Positions 35,057 to 47,000 of a DNA stretch of 64,000 bases are shown here, in pieces (the first letter of the stretch is position 1; every line of letters starts with the position of its first letter). The translations under genes and the position numbers were made by a program. The DNA is taken from NCBI GenBank assembly GCA_014607495.2, contig CP053154.1:13020001-13084000 (forward strand), in the 5' to 3' direction. Source of the DNA: Carposina sasakii. Lineage: Eukaryota > Arthropoda > Insecta > Lepidoptera > Carposinidae. The notes beneath the pieces are model-generated. The model saw only the letters and a list, made by a program, of their open reading frames with translations. It was not told where the DNA came from and did not search any database.

Positions 35057-38000
35057 CTGGAAAATACAAATAATATGTACATAAATAAATAATAAAATAT
35101 AAAATCTTAATAAGAAAATGAAAAAATTCTTCACCCGAGTGAGATTTGAACTCACGACCACTCGCAAACCGTGCTTTCGCTCTAACCAACTGAGCTATCG
35201 GGTCAATTAATCGGGAATTTTACCATCTCTTTTAAATTACATTTTTGGCAACGTTATTTTTTCATCCCGATAGCTATACACTAGCCAAATCTCGGTAAAC
35301 AAAGCTGAATGAAAATAATTAATATATAAGGTCTTTTCAAAATTAGTGATTATCCTTTGATGCGAAACTAGGTAGGTAAAAAGAAGACAGAGATCACGGG
35401 TCTCCACTTGCTAAGGTCCTGACACACCTCTTTCGCTTCATCTACTTTCATGATATTCTTCATGCACGCTCGTCGTTTGAGGGTACTCTTAACCTGACCT
35501 TACTCTAGAATTTCACCAATTTGATCATACATAATACATGTAACAAAAAAAAAGCGGTGATAGCCCAGTGGTTAAGACGTGCACCTTCCAAGCGGGAGGC
35601 GTAAGTTCGATCCCAGTCACGGGCTTGTACCAATGAATTTATTTCATGTACAGATTTTAATGTTGTAAAATTGTCACTTAGCTCGTGCCTCGGAAAGCAC
35701 GTAAAACCGTTGGTCCTGCGCCTGATCTCTCTCCGGTCGTGGCGGCTTTCCGTCCCATCGGACTATGAGAGTAACGGAATAGAGGGTGCATCTGTGTTTG
35801 CGCATACACTTGTGCACTATAATATCTCCTGCGTACCTGGCCAATCTCCGTAGAGATTGGTCGCCTTGGCCGAAACACGGTCGGAGATCATCATCAAACA
35901 AAATATAGACCACCGATGCATGTCACTTCGAGATCTATGGAAAGTCCGAAACAAGGTTATTCGGCAGAAGATCAAAGTGAGTGTGAACAGACTGAAGTAG
36001 GAGTGGATTCGTCACATCTGTCGCCGAACCGATAGACGGTGCAGTAAGCGGGTTTCCGAATGGAGACCTGCATTTTCCTTGCATGTCGTAAGTAATTAGT
36101 CGGGTGAGGAACTCGGGGGTATTTTTTCAGGTGATGAGCTAGGAACTCGTCGCTTTTCTCATCTTCCTACCTGATTCTGCAATTCTGGCTACCTCATTTT
36201 TGAAACATAATCGTAAATCTACTCTAAAGATATGAACTTACCTCTTCATAAACCCCCGTATTCCTGCTAGAAGTAGACTGCCACAGGTTCCTATAGAACT
36301 CCTGGCTGCAAGGATCGTCCACGCTGATGCCCAGTCTACTCAGGTCTTCTCCCATGAGACCCAAGTGTTCCCTGAACAGTCGCTTCCGCAACGCTCCGGC
36401 GACGCGACCGCAAGGGAATATGGCACCGTTCATTTTGCCTTCGTCGAATTGTTCATCCTGGAATGAACAAGTCCTGTGCTGATGCGGGGCTTTACTAGAA
36501 ACACATCAGCTGCATCTCATTCCGCGCATGTCGTAAGAGTCGACTAAGGAACTCGGACGTTCTCTTAAATTCAAATTCAAAAATTCGACATGAAAGCATT
36601 AATTTTTAATAATTATTATTTTCATAGCATTCAACTTTAATATACGCCCTTTGTATAAAAATTAAACAGCTATTACCTACTTCAATTTCCGTCTCAAGTA
36701 CTGGCACCGTAAAGGTGAGTATAGACTTAGACTAGAGCAGTGGTTCCGAATTAATTTTTTCTACATACCACAAGAAAGACCTTAAACTCGCGTACCCCTT
36801 ATTGCAGGAACGATAAATAAATAAATAAGAGATGAAACCAGATGTATTTAGAATTTATTACTATCAAAATACAATACAAGATGACAGAGAACACCAGTTT
36901 TATTAATGTGATAAATGGGCACGTTTTTCTTTGCACAACTCTGAAAAATCTGGTTGCATAAATATTTTTTTGTAAATTTAGTCATTTTAGATTTTTTTTC
37001 TTGATGCAAACCTTGCGTACCCCTGGTGTGTACCACTAATTGGGGACCACTGGACTAGAGTATTTTCCCGAGCATTTCTGTGTAATGTAACGTTCTTACT
37101 CGTTTTTCTGTAACAAGTCTATACTAACCGTAATGCAAACATTTAAAAAAATCAGTCCATACCTGCAAAATAACAGCAATCTCCGAGTCCCTCTTCCCAA
37201 TCATAGACCTATCGTTGATATTGGCACTCCCGCAGATAACGGTCTTGTCGTCAGCTATAAGTAGCTTGGAGTGCACGTAGATAAGTTCGGTGACTGGCTC
37301 TCCATCGAGCACCGAATGGGTTCTAAGGCCGTGGAAGGTGATGTATTCCGAGGGGTCGGTCACTCCGGCCTCGTATAGCCTGGTTATTATTGCCTCGCGA
37401 CTCCTGTGGGATAAAATTTGCTCATATACATCGCACATCAGCTAATTGCAGTCCACTGCGTTGTGGCTATTGCCACAGGGTGTTTTTGTTCATAGTCACC
37501 ACGCTGGGCAGGCGGGTTGGTTACTAACCTAACCTAACAATGTTTGTCTGTGTTAATGCTGGGCTTTACTTGATTGCATCAGCTGCATCTCTTTTAAATT
37601 GCTTATACAGGGTTAATTTTAAAACACCAATATCCTCGCAAGACTAGGTAGCTACCATCAGAAACAACAACATTTGTTCTACGAATTTAAAAATTTGTCA
37701 CATTTTACTTTCATACAAAAATAAATATCAATATTAAATTGATATTTTAATTCTATATTTTAATTTAATTTAGTTTGTTTAATTATTTTAATTTAATATT
37801 GAGATAACCTCTGAATGTTCTTAAGTTTGTATATAAAACTGAGGCGCGCGCGATCACGGGCGTCAACCTTTTCGTATACCTACGAATGGAACATAGACTT
37901 ACAAATGTCACGACAGTACAATAAAAGCTTGGAAAATCATTGAGTTATGATAATTTTATAATGGTCAATTATTTACATACGAGTAATATGCGTCTGCAGC

Positions 38001-41000
38001 AAACTTATAATATTGGACACTATTTAATGGACATTAAGTTAAGATATAATCCTTGGTAATTTTTCTTTTTACAAAAACTAATATTGTAATGTGTACTGTG
38101 TAGGTACTGTACTAATAATATGCTTAAAACAGCTATTTTCTATAAAGTGGAGTGTTTCACGACTTAGCAATGATAAAGGTACGTACTTACTTTATTCTTT
38201 TGTTTATTATGTTATAGCTGTTACATTTAACCTTGTTTCTTAACATTTAATTATGTACTAAAATATTTGTTAATGCCTTATGGCCACATATATAAAGGAA
38301 TAGTATGAAGAGTTATCAGTAATAAGACTGAGAGGTGTTTAATAAAGATAGGCCCTTCTAGGCGACAGAGTCATATTTTACAGAAAAAGCTTAGTGAAGC
38401 AAAGTTAATTGGTGACCAATATAATACATACATAGAAAATATTAATGAGGAAGAACGGTTAGACGAAGACGAGGATATTCTAATTAAAGAGTATTGCAAA
38501 GATTTTAATAGTTTATACATATAAAGAAATAACTAGTTTGTGTCAATATTCTGAGTCTTCTAACGCTACAATAATGGATAAATTCGACCTGAAGGTGGCT
38601 TTGAGCTTATTACTGGTGATGAGTGACCAATGTTGCCAACCTCAAAAAACTAAAAAACCTAAAAAAAAACAGTAGAAAACAGTAGGTAAAGGAAAAAAAG
38701 GCAGATTTCATAGATTTGGCCAAGCACAAGGTGTTGTGACTATAAAACAATACGATACGCTATACAGTAGGCGTGTAGCTGTCATTCATAAATTGGGATT
38801 TCCCCGTGTATAAAAATATGATTGTCAAACACATATAATGTGGTCGGGATTCCCTCGAATCCCGACTAAAGAAGATACTGCCATCTAGTGTCAATGCGTT
38901 TTATTACGTAGTGGTTTGTCATTGCGTGCGTTTGCAAAGTAGTGTAATAGGTGGCGCTGAGCGGTAGTTGAAAAACAGTAGAAAATAGGAATGAAACAGA
39001 AAATATGGACATTAATGTGAAAACAGCAAATCTACTGTTAAAACAGTAGGGTTGGTAACATTGTGAGTGACGAACTTTCTAATGAAATTTCTAAAACAGT
39101 TGATTGTGGTGGTACTTATAGAATTATAAAATTATTAATAAAGAAATGAAAAAAATTCCTCACCCGGGTGGGAATCGAACCCACGACCTCTGCATTCCGC
39201 GTGCCAGCGCTCTCACCACTGAGTCACCGGGTCAATTACTCGGATGACGAATTTTACCATCTCTTTTTGAAATTATATTATTGGAAACGTTATTTTTCAT
39301 CCCGATAGCTATACATAAGCCAAATCTCGGCAAACATAGCTGAATCCCACAGCACAATGTTTTAATGATGAAACGATCAACCATATCCTAACGGATTATA
39401 TTATGGAGAAGTGTTTTTATCTTAGTCAAGATATTATATATTATAAAATTATTAATAAAGAAATGGAAAAAATTCCTCACCCGGATGGGAATCGAACCCA
39501 CGACCTCTGCATTCCGTGCCAGCGCTCTTACCACTGAGCCACCGGGTCAATTACTCGGATGACGAATTTTACCATCTCTTTTTGAAATTACATTATTGGT
39601 ATAGAATATTACGGTTCAGTCATTGATTTGAATCACAATCGAAATTAATATCTTTCATTCTAAAGAGTAGGCTCTCACAGTCTGCTAAGTTAAAATTGGG
39701 AATTGGGAAACCTGCATATGCTCTGGTAGTTCCAGTGTGTGACGGCATGCAGCGAGGTGCCGGAGGGCCCTTAAGGGTGGCACTATGAATGCGAGTGAGG
39801 GTACCTGCATATGCTCTGGTAGTTCCAGTGTGTGACGGCGTGCAGCGAGGTGCCGGAGGGCGCACCGACCTCGCCCTCGAAGCCTGGCAGCAGCGGCATC
39901 ACCACGAACACCCGGAATGTGGCGCCATTGCGGTGCGCTTGCATTATACGGTTGTATAACGCTTCGCCTATCTAAACACAGACAGAGTAGCCTAGATAGA
40001 TCAGATATGGTACTTAATAAATAATACTTTTCCAAGAAGAGTCTTGATTGAATATTTTCATCACTCAATCAATTGCCTCAATGGCTAAAATAGGGATGGT
40101 GCATATTTACACGACCTGGTTTTAAAACCAGGTTTTTACTTGGAAGTACGTAAACCAGGTACGGGCCGAAATACGTGGAAGACTTGAAAGTATTTGCCTT
40201 GCAAGTATCGTAGTGATAGTTTGAATCCAAAAAAACCTTACGCTATATCTATTAAGGTGTATAATCGCGCTATGTGAAAGAAAATACTTTCAAAGTAAAA
40301 AAGTTTTTTTTTTGCCAGCGGGATTATAACACGCAGCCTTATTGAAATAAGGACAATTTTATTAGCACATCGGCGCCCGGCAACCCGTGGAATACCTACT
40401 TGAAGGTATTTATTTTGTAGCACGATTATGTTCTTTATGTCTAAGAAAATTAGGATAATATTTCTATAAAAACCTTATTAAGAACTTGGTACAAGTTGTT
40501 TGTTTACAGTACAGCGGACTCGAAATATCAAGCACGACTATACATACATACGAGTACATAGTAAGTGAGTCGTCGTGTACGATTTGAAATCTTATCTCTA
40601 TTACTATATGACACAAAATTAAACTGGTAATATAAATGACCTGACCTCTCAACTTGAACTCGGAACGTAAGGTGTATTTTTGCAAAAATATTTTTTCCTT
40701 TGTGGTTGTTTTTGATTTATTTATTACCGATAAATATGGAACATTATCGCATGTGTGGTATGTATTTAACTTTTGTTTCGGTTAACGCACATGGATCCTT
40801 TTTCTTGTTTAGTTGTTTTGTTAGTAGGTAACAGTTTATCAATAGAATTATAACCTATTTCTATTAGTTTATCCTATAATTAGATTGCCGCGTTTGATAT
40901 TTGGATAGATCATCCCAATCATATCTCGGTTCGCTTAATCTCTTCATTCCCGGATATGTACGCGGAGTTGGATCTATTAAAAGGACACCTACAACAACCT

Positions 41001-44000
41001 AACAAAACCAATCCCAGTCATATCTCGCTCCACTTAATCTCTTCGTTCCCGGACATGCACGCGGAGTTGGATATGTTAAAAGGATATATATCCATAGTCG
41101 GAGTGATTTGCTACATGTTCAATCCTTTCCCGGATATGATTAGCCCATGCCTACCTGGTACGCAAATCAGTAAGTACGACCCATGTCTACTTTGTAGTGT
41201 TGAGTAGGACATACAAGAGGCACTTCATTTGTCCCGGACATGACGTCAAAATGTAAGAGTGCCTCGAAATTTTAAATTGTACTACTTCAATTTTCTTGTC
41301 GCGGTCGAGCTTGAACGGTCGAGCGAGGCAGGCAGACAAACGACAAGCACGTCACGTGATCACGTCACGGTCGTCGCGTCTGACATTTTGAGCGAGAGAG
41401 AAATATATTGTCTTCCATGCGAGGCGAGGCTGGCATCAAATCTTCACACTAAAAAACTTGCACTTATGTCTATGGATCAAAGAATGAACTATAAACACTA
41501 GAGAATGCTATTATTTCATTTGGACATGTTACCATTCATTCTCTTTGACCAGTTTGAGCACCATCTCTACTTAGTCTGTGGTATAGTGTGGTATAGACGA
41601 GCAAAGAATATACTTACTCTCGACGAGTGAAGTGAACCGTTGCGTCGATTTATTTCCGTAGGTTATCCTCAAATTGCTGCTATACGAGTCAAAGCTGCTA
41701 TATATGGTTTCTTTTACATTATACAATAATGTTTTCTAAGTGCTGTGTTAGAAATTGTGAAAGTAGGCGTAAGGACGTCATTCTACATAGCTTTCCGAAA
41801 AGTGAGATAGGACTCCAAAATTGGTTATTGTGTCTTCGTGCCCATTGTGATCATTTACAACAAATAAACAAGGTGGAAATCAGCAAGTTATATGTTTGCC
41901 ACAAACATTTTGAACAAAAAATTATCACAACCCAAACAGCGACTTCACATAGGTGCTAAACCTACATTGTTTAGTGACAATGAAATTGCTACCGGAATTC
42001 CAGAACAAGTTTGCGAAGACAGTGGTAGGTTAAGACGTTATATGGTCCTAACATATCTTATCATAATAAAATTTACATATTAAATTTAAAAATGCTTAAT
42101 ATGTCATTAATTTGTAAAGTATATTTTATGTGGTTTCAGAAAATATCGATCCAATTATAAAGCATGATTATTACTCCAAAAAGAAAAAACATTATGACCA
42201 TACATATGTTAAAATTTTGTCTGGTAAGTAAACTATAAACATAGCTACATGCTAATTCTTATTATTTATTTTACATACATTAAAAGAATGTTTCCATTAT
42301 GTATGATGTTAAGAACGCCCTCTGGCATCTACCACACGAACAACTAGCTGTTAACGAAGCCCCACTAATAGAAAAAGATGATCACCGATGGCCGCAAGGA
42401 GGCGCTGTTACAATCTATAAAGGCGACCACTCGGACATCGGACCCTCACTATTTTTGATAATTTTACATACATTTTATCTCAAGAATTGTATCGCATTAT
42501 TGTACATTCTATATATATAAATATAAATAAACCTACTAGTTCCAAAATTAATAAATTACTCATTGAAGTCTACCTGAATGAACCCTGGAAAAGTTAGAAT
42601 CAACAACAATATGAATAAATTACTTGTTATTGCAGAGATCATGCCATCCACTTCCTCTAATGTGGGGAATATCTTGGTGTCAAAGTTAAGTCCTCAACCA
42701 TCTACATCCTGCGCTGTTGAGCAAATTATAGTACCAGACTTGTGCATACAGTCAGATATGACTCAAAGTAAGTAGTGAATGCATGTAAAAGCAATGTGTA
42801 TAAGTACCAAAGCTCACATGTTTGATACCGATTTTTTCAATATTTCTTGCAAATAAAGACATAACACCAAAAATAGCTTTACAAATAATTTGTAAAAAAT
42901 CAAAATCCTGTAAATTCTTTGCTTACATTGATTGACCCGGTGGCTTAGTGGTTGTAGCGGCTGGCACGTTTTGCAGCAGTCGTGGGTTCAATTCCCACTC
43001 GGGTGAATAATTTTTTCCATTTTCTTTATTAATAATTTTACATTATTGTTTATTTACTCATTAAAAATGTCAAGTCAAAAATACCTATACATTTTATAAT
43101 AATAACATAAGGGCAGGAAACTGATAATATGGTTGATCCTGACCGTCTCACTCAAACGTAAATTTAATCATAGGTCTATCCCTCTCCGTTCTTAACATGA
43201 ATGGCTGAGAGAGAAAGGGGTAGGTTGGACTAATTTTAGGTTTAAGAGTGACGGTCAGAATCGACCATAATGAGATATTAAAAAAAACATAAATCTTCTG
43301 ACATAATATGGTCAATTCTGGTAGTCACACTTAAACCTAAACTTAAAATTAGTCCTACCTGTCCTATTCTCTCTTGGCCATTTTGGTTAAGAATGGAAAG
43401 ATATAGACCTGACTAATATAATATATATATAGTTTGATTTTTTTTTAGGTCAAAAACTGCGCTCGGGTATTTAGTAAGACAGTAGCCGCTGCATTATGTT
43501 ATACCACTGAATTTGGTAAGCATTTTACTTACAAATTACTTCTTTGGTTTGATTGTGTCATAAATGTGTAAATGTTCGAATAATTTTATTTCTATTTTCT
43601 TTTAGGTCATTAATCATTATACAGATGGAAGCATTGTCAGCTCAACAACGCAAAACACAGCCGATATAGTCGATTTTTTCGACGACCTATTTGATTGAAA
43701 AAATTAAAAATATATAGAAGTAAATTAAAAAATAAAAGAATTAATAAATGAAATGTGTCTTTTATTACACAGCAATGATATTTTTGAAATTTCCTAGAGT
43801 TTACCTTTAAAGGGTAACCTGAAAGGTAGGGCTAGCCGCTGCTGCTCCGAGGTGGCAAATTACAATATCCCATGCCGTTGACCTACCACGTCTACTATCA
43901 TGCATTAAAAAACTACTGTCATTATCAAAACTTTATCATTCTCTACTCAATGCCTAGAGGCTATATGGGCTAATTTCTTAGTACGGGGGATGGTCGTCTG

Positions 44001-47000
44001 ATACGTAGTATCTCTATATAGTTTGTGGCCATGACAAGAGCACGTCGCGTCTGACATTTGAGGCGTCAGGAGGCGCGCATATTTCGTACTATAATAACTT
44101 CAAATGGTTCAGTCAGTAGGTACGCCTCGCCTCATTTGAAGTGGGACATTGTACTGGCTCAGGACAAAAAAGAGGCTACTCATACAAACTCTTTTTCAAG
44201 TCGTGTCCTACTCAACACTACTACTTTAAGTGCACAGTAACTAAATAATGACTGTGCCCTTATAAAAATTGACTATAACAATAGTATATTAATAATCAGT
44301 AATTAGTCAAGTAAAGTTTATTACAGAACTTCATTATAAACGTTAACTTTGCAAACGATATCGCGTTCTAATTCGACACTAGTGACATCTAGTAGCCCCC
44401 ACTATACTGTTAAGTTAAGCTTAAAACGTCATGACGGCTCAGTAACTGTACTGCCCTCGTAACGAAGAACACAGTAATCGTTAAAACACGGTTCCGAGTA
44501 AATCGCGAAAAAGGTATTTTTGAAAATCTATGTATGATACTTGTCGTGGATAAACATGAACACTTTTTTACTAGAAAATTCTAAAATAATTCGAGGTACA
44601 TACGAATGTGCATATTTACTTAATGTAAAAGTCAATTGTAAATGTAAAAAAGTCGATTACTTTGTTTTTACTTACACAAATGAAATGGCCCTAAATACAA
44701 AATACTAAGAAGAAATGCAGTATTTATGTGTTTTTTCTTATTATGGTAAGATAACTGTGTTTTTAACTAGGAACTGTCATTTTTTTGCTAGCTTGATGCA
44801 TAAGATCCGAAGTAAATGATGTTATAAATCTTAAAAAATATAGTACATAGTAGACATGCGCCGAATATTCATCATCTTTTTACTAATCGTATTCGGCCGA
44901 ATTATTCGGTTTTGGTGCCGAATATCGGTTCAAACTTTTCTATTTTCTCGGCAAGGTATTAAACTAAAACGTATAAAAGACTACAGATTTCTATGTAGCT
45001 CCTCTCAAATCAACGTCTCTCACCTCGTTCGCGTTCATTAAATTCTTCATACACACTCGTCTCAATTTCGGGTGGCTAACTAGAACTTCATTTTGCATTT
45101 CTTTTGTAAATTTCTCTATATCTATTGTAATGTCTTTGTGTACAATAAAAAATAAGAATAAGACCTTCCTTTAGTATTTCACCGATTTGGTATGGCTACG
45201 TTCGTCTTGGGCGTCCAGCATTGCCACTCATTATACAGGGTTAATTTTAAAACATCAATAACCTCGCAAGACTAGGTAGCTACCATCATAAACAACAACA
45301 TTTGTTCTGCGAGTTTTGATAATTTGTCACATTTTATTTTCATAGAAAAATAAATATCAATTTAATATTACCTCTGAATATATTTGTGATGCTTTCCATC
45401 CCTTGTAAACTTGTCACTTGTTGCAATTTTTCTTTGCCAATCATTATTTTGCAATCTGTCATTACCACATCCTTTTTAAAACCCGTCACTTTCGTCAAAC
45501 TAACGTTCATCCTCATCTCACAGACCTGCTGACTTTTAGCCAGAACCTTTTCGGCTATGCATCGCAAGGAAAAAGCTTGATCCGTACATCCCATACCCTT
45601 TTAAAATCCCGCCTGACCATCCCACACCTTGGTATGGTGTGACCTTTCGAGATACAATGAGAAAAATCAGTAATACTTATCATATCATAATATCAGCCGA
45701 AACTGAGTATGTATGAAGAATTTTCGTATCGCATACGTTTTCAGATAAGTTTTTAAATAAGTTTTCAGGAAATATTGTGACAGGTCCCACTTAACATATA
45801 GGCTTTTAATCCCAGGAAAATGATTTTGTCCCGGATAATTTCGACATTTTGTATATTCTGTAGTCCGCGCGGACGGAGTCCCGGGCGTCCACTAGTATGT
45901 ATAAAATTAATTTATACAAAACTAGCGACCGCCAACGACTTCATCCATGTGATTATTAAGTACACCCGGGCGAAGCCGGGGCGGGTCGCTAACATTGAAA
46001 AAAGACTGCGCTGGCGCTACGCGAAAAAATGTAAGAAAATGCCGCAATTTGTAAATAAATAATAATAAATAATATTTTGATTTGGGACTCGAGATTTTTT
46101 TTTTTTGCAAACGAACGAACGAATAACGAAATTACAAACCACACAAAATAACATACACAGACAACACGCCTTCGCGTATGAAATTGCAGTAAAAATCTGT
46201 CGCGCTGTGCAGTGTCTTAGACGCTAACGGTGTGTATCAAAAAGATGCGTTAATATTAAAAAAAAAACATTCGCGAAATAATTGTTTCGCTAGCGTGAAC
46301 TACAATTTAAAAATCACATTCCCAAAGACACTTCGTACAAACATACTACATATAATCACGCCTTTATCCCTTACGAGATAGGCAGAGCACCAAGGGCCGA
46401 TAGAACCACATGGTGCCACTTCTGACCAATTTAGAGGGTATAGTTGAGATGTACAAACAGTTACCATATTATGACATCACGCCTAAGTAATACTATATGC
46501 ATGCTACAGTTTTAAAGTGGAGTTGCCCACCCAACTTTGAAGGCTTTAACGATGGCTTATTTGGTCACAAAGTATGACATTAATTTATTTGTACTTTGTA
46601 GTAACTATAAATATGTGAAATATAAGTCTCACACAAACGCGACTGTGTTCACGAAATGTACATTAGAGATCCCGCAGCTACGTTTATCATAACGGAGAGA
46701 ACTGTAAATGATAGGTCCTGGGTTCGAATCCCGGTAGATGCAAACATTGATATGATGAATATCGATTAGGTTAATGTGTTGTGTAGTGTGTGAATAAAAA
46801 AAAAAAACTCAAGTTACTACCTTATCACATTGACAAATTTTGACATTCTTTGACAAAATGTGACATACAAAAAAAGCACACAGTTCACGGACATACCTGA
46901 TTCCGAACCGTCCCGCTTGACCTCGAAAGTGTGATAAAGAACTGGTTCTCAATATAAATGTAGTGCTGTGCTCTGGTAATGGTGTCTACATAGGCCTCGT

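Larger units (their letters stand above)
41729..43698 (+). pseudogene. THAP / P-type transposase remnant
   Basis: Exon 1 (41729-42024) encodes a THAP domain: [20 protein letters not shown], then [14 protein letters not shown] and [11 protein letters not shown] with the C-C...C-H zinc ligands. Around 41915-41925 the frame must shift by one base to continue into [11 protein letters not shown], the usual THAP end. Exons 42140-42223 and 42636-42767 splice in phase. Exon 43449-43515 ([13 protein letters not shown]) then joins 43625-43698 (DFFDDLFD, stop), resembling the P-element/THAP9 transposase core, but its phase does not match the exon before it. The central RNase-H-like part is missing. With the frameshift and the phase break it cannot make a full transposase. 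Confidence 0.75.
41195..44220 (+). mobile_element. P-element-like DNA transposon, internally degraded
   Basis: A 3026-bp element bounded by 17-bp perfect terminal inverted repeats TAGTGTTGAGTAGGACA (41195-41211 and, inverted, 44204-44220). It is flanked by an 8-bp target duplication, CTACTTTG (41187-41194) and CTACTTTA (44221-44228), 7 of 8 identical. Eight-base duplications are typical of P elements. Inside are a THAP zinc finger exon and a P-type transposase fragment. Subterminal direct repeats (GTCGCGTCTGACATTT near 41373 and 44044) may be transposase sites. A tRNA-like SINE (42934) and two TA-flanked MITEs (43130, 43309) have inserted within it. It lies antisense in the largest Pld intron. 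Confidence 0.85.

Noticed and set aside
39620..40068. Open frames of 81 and 127 codons as separate genes
   Set aside because: They are out-of-frame readings across a Pld exon and its 58-bp duplication.
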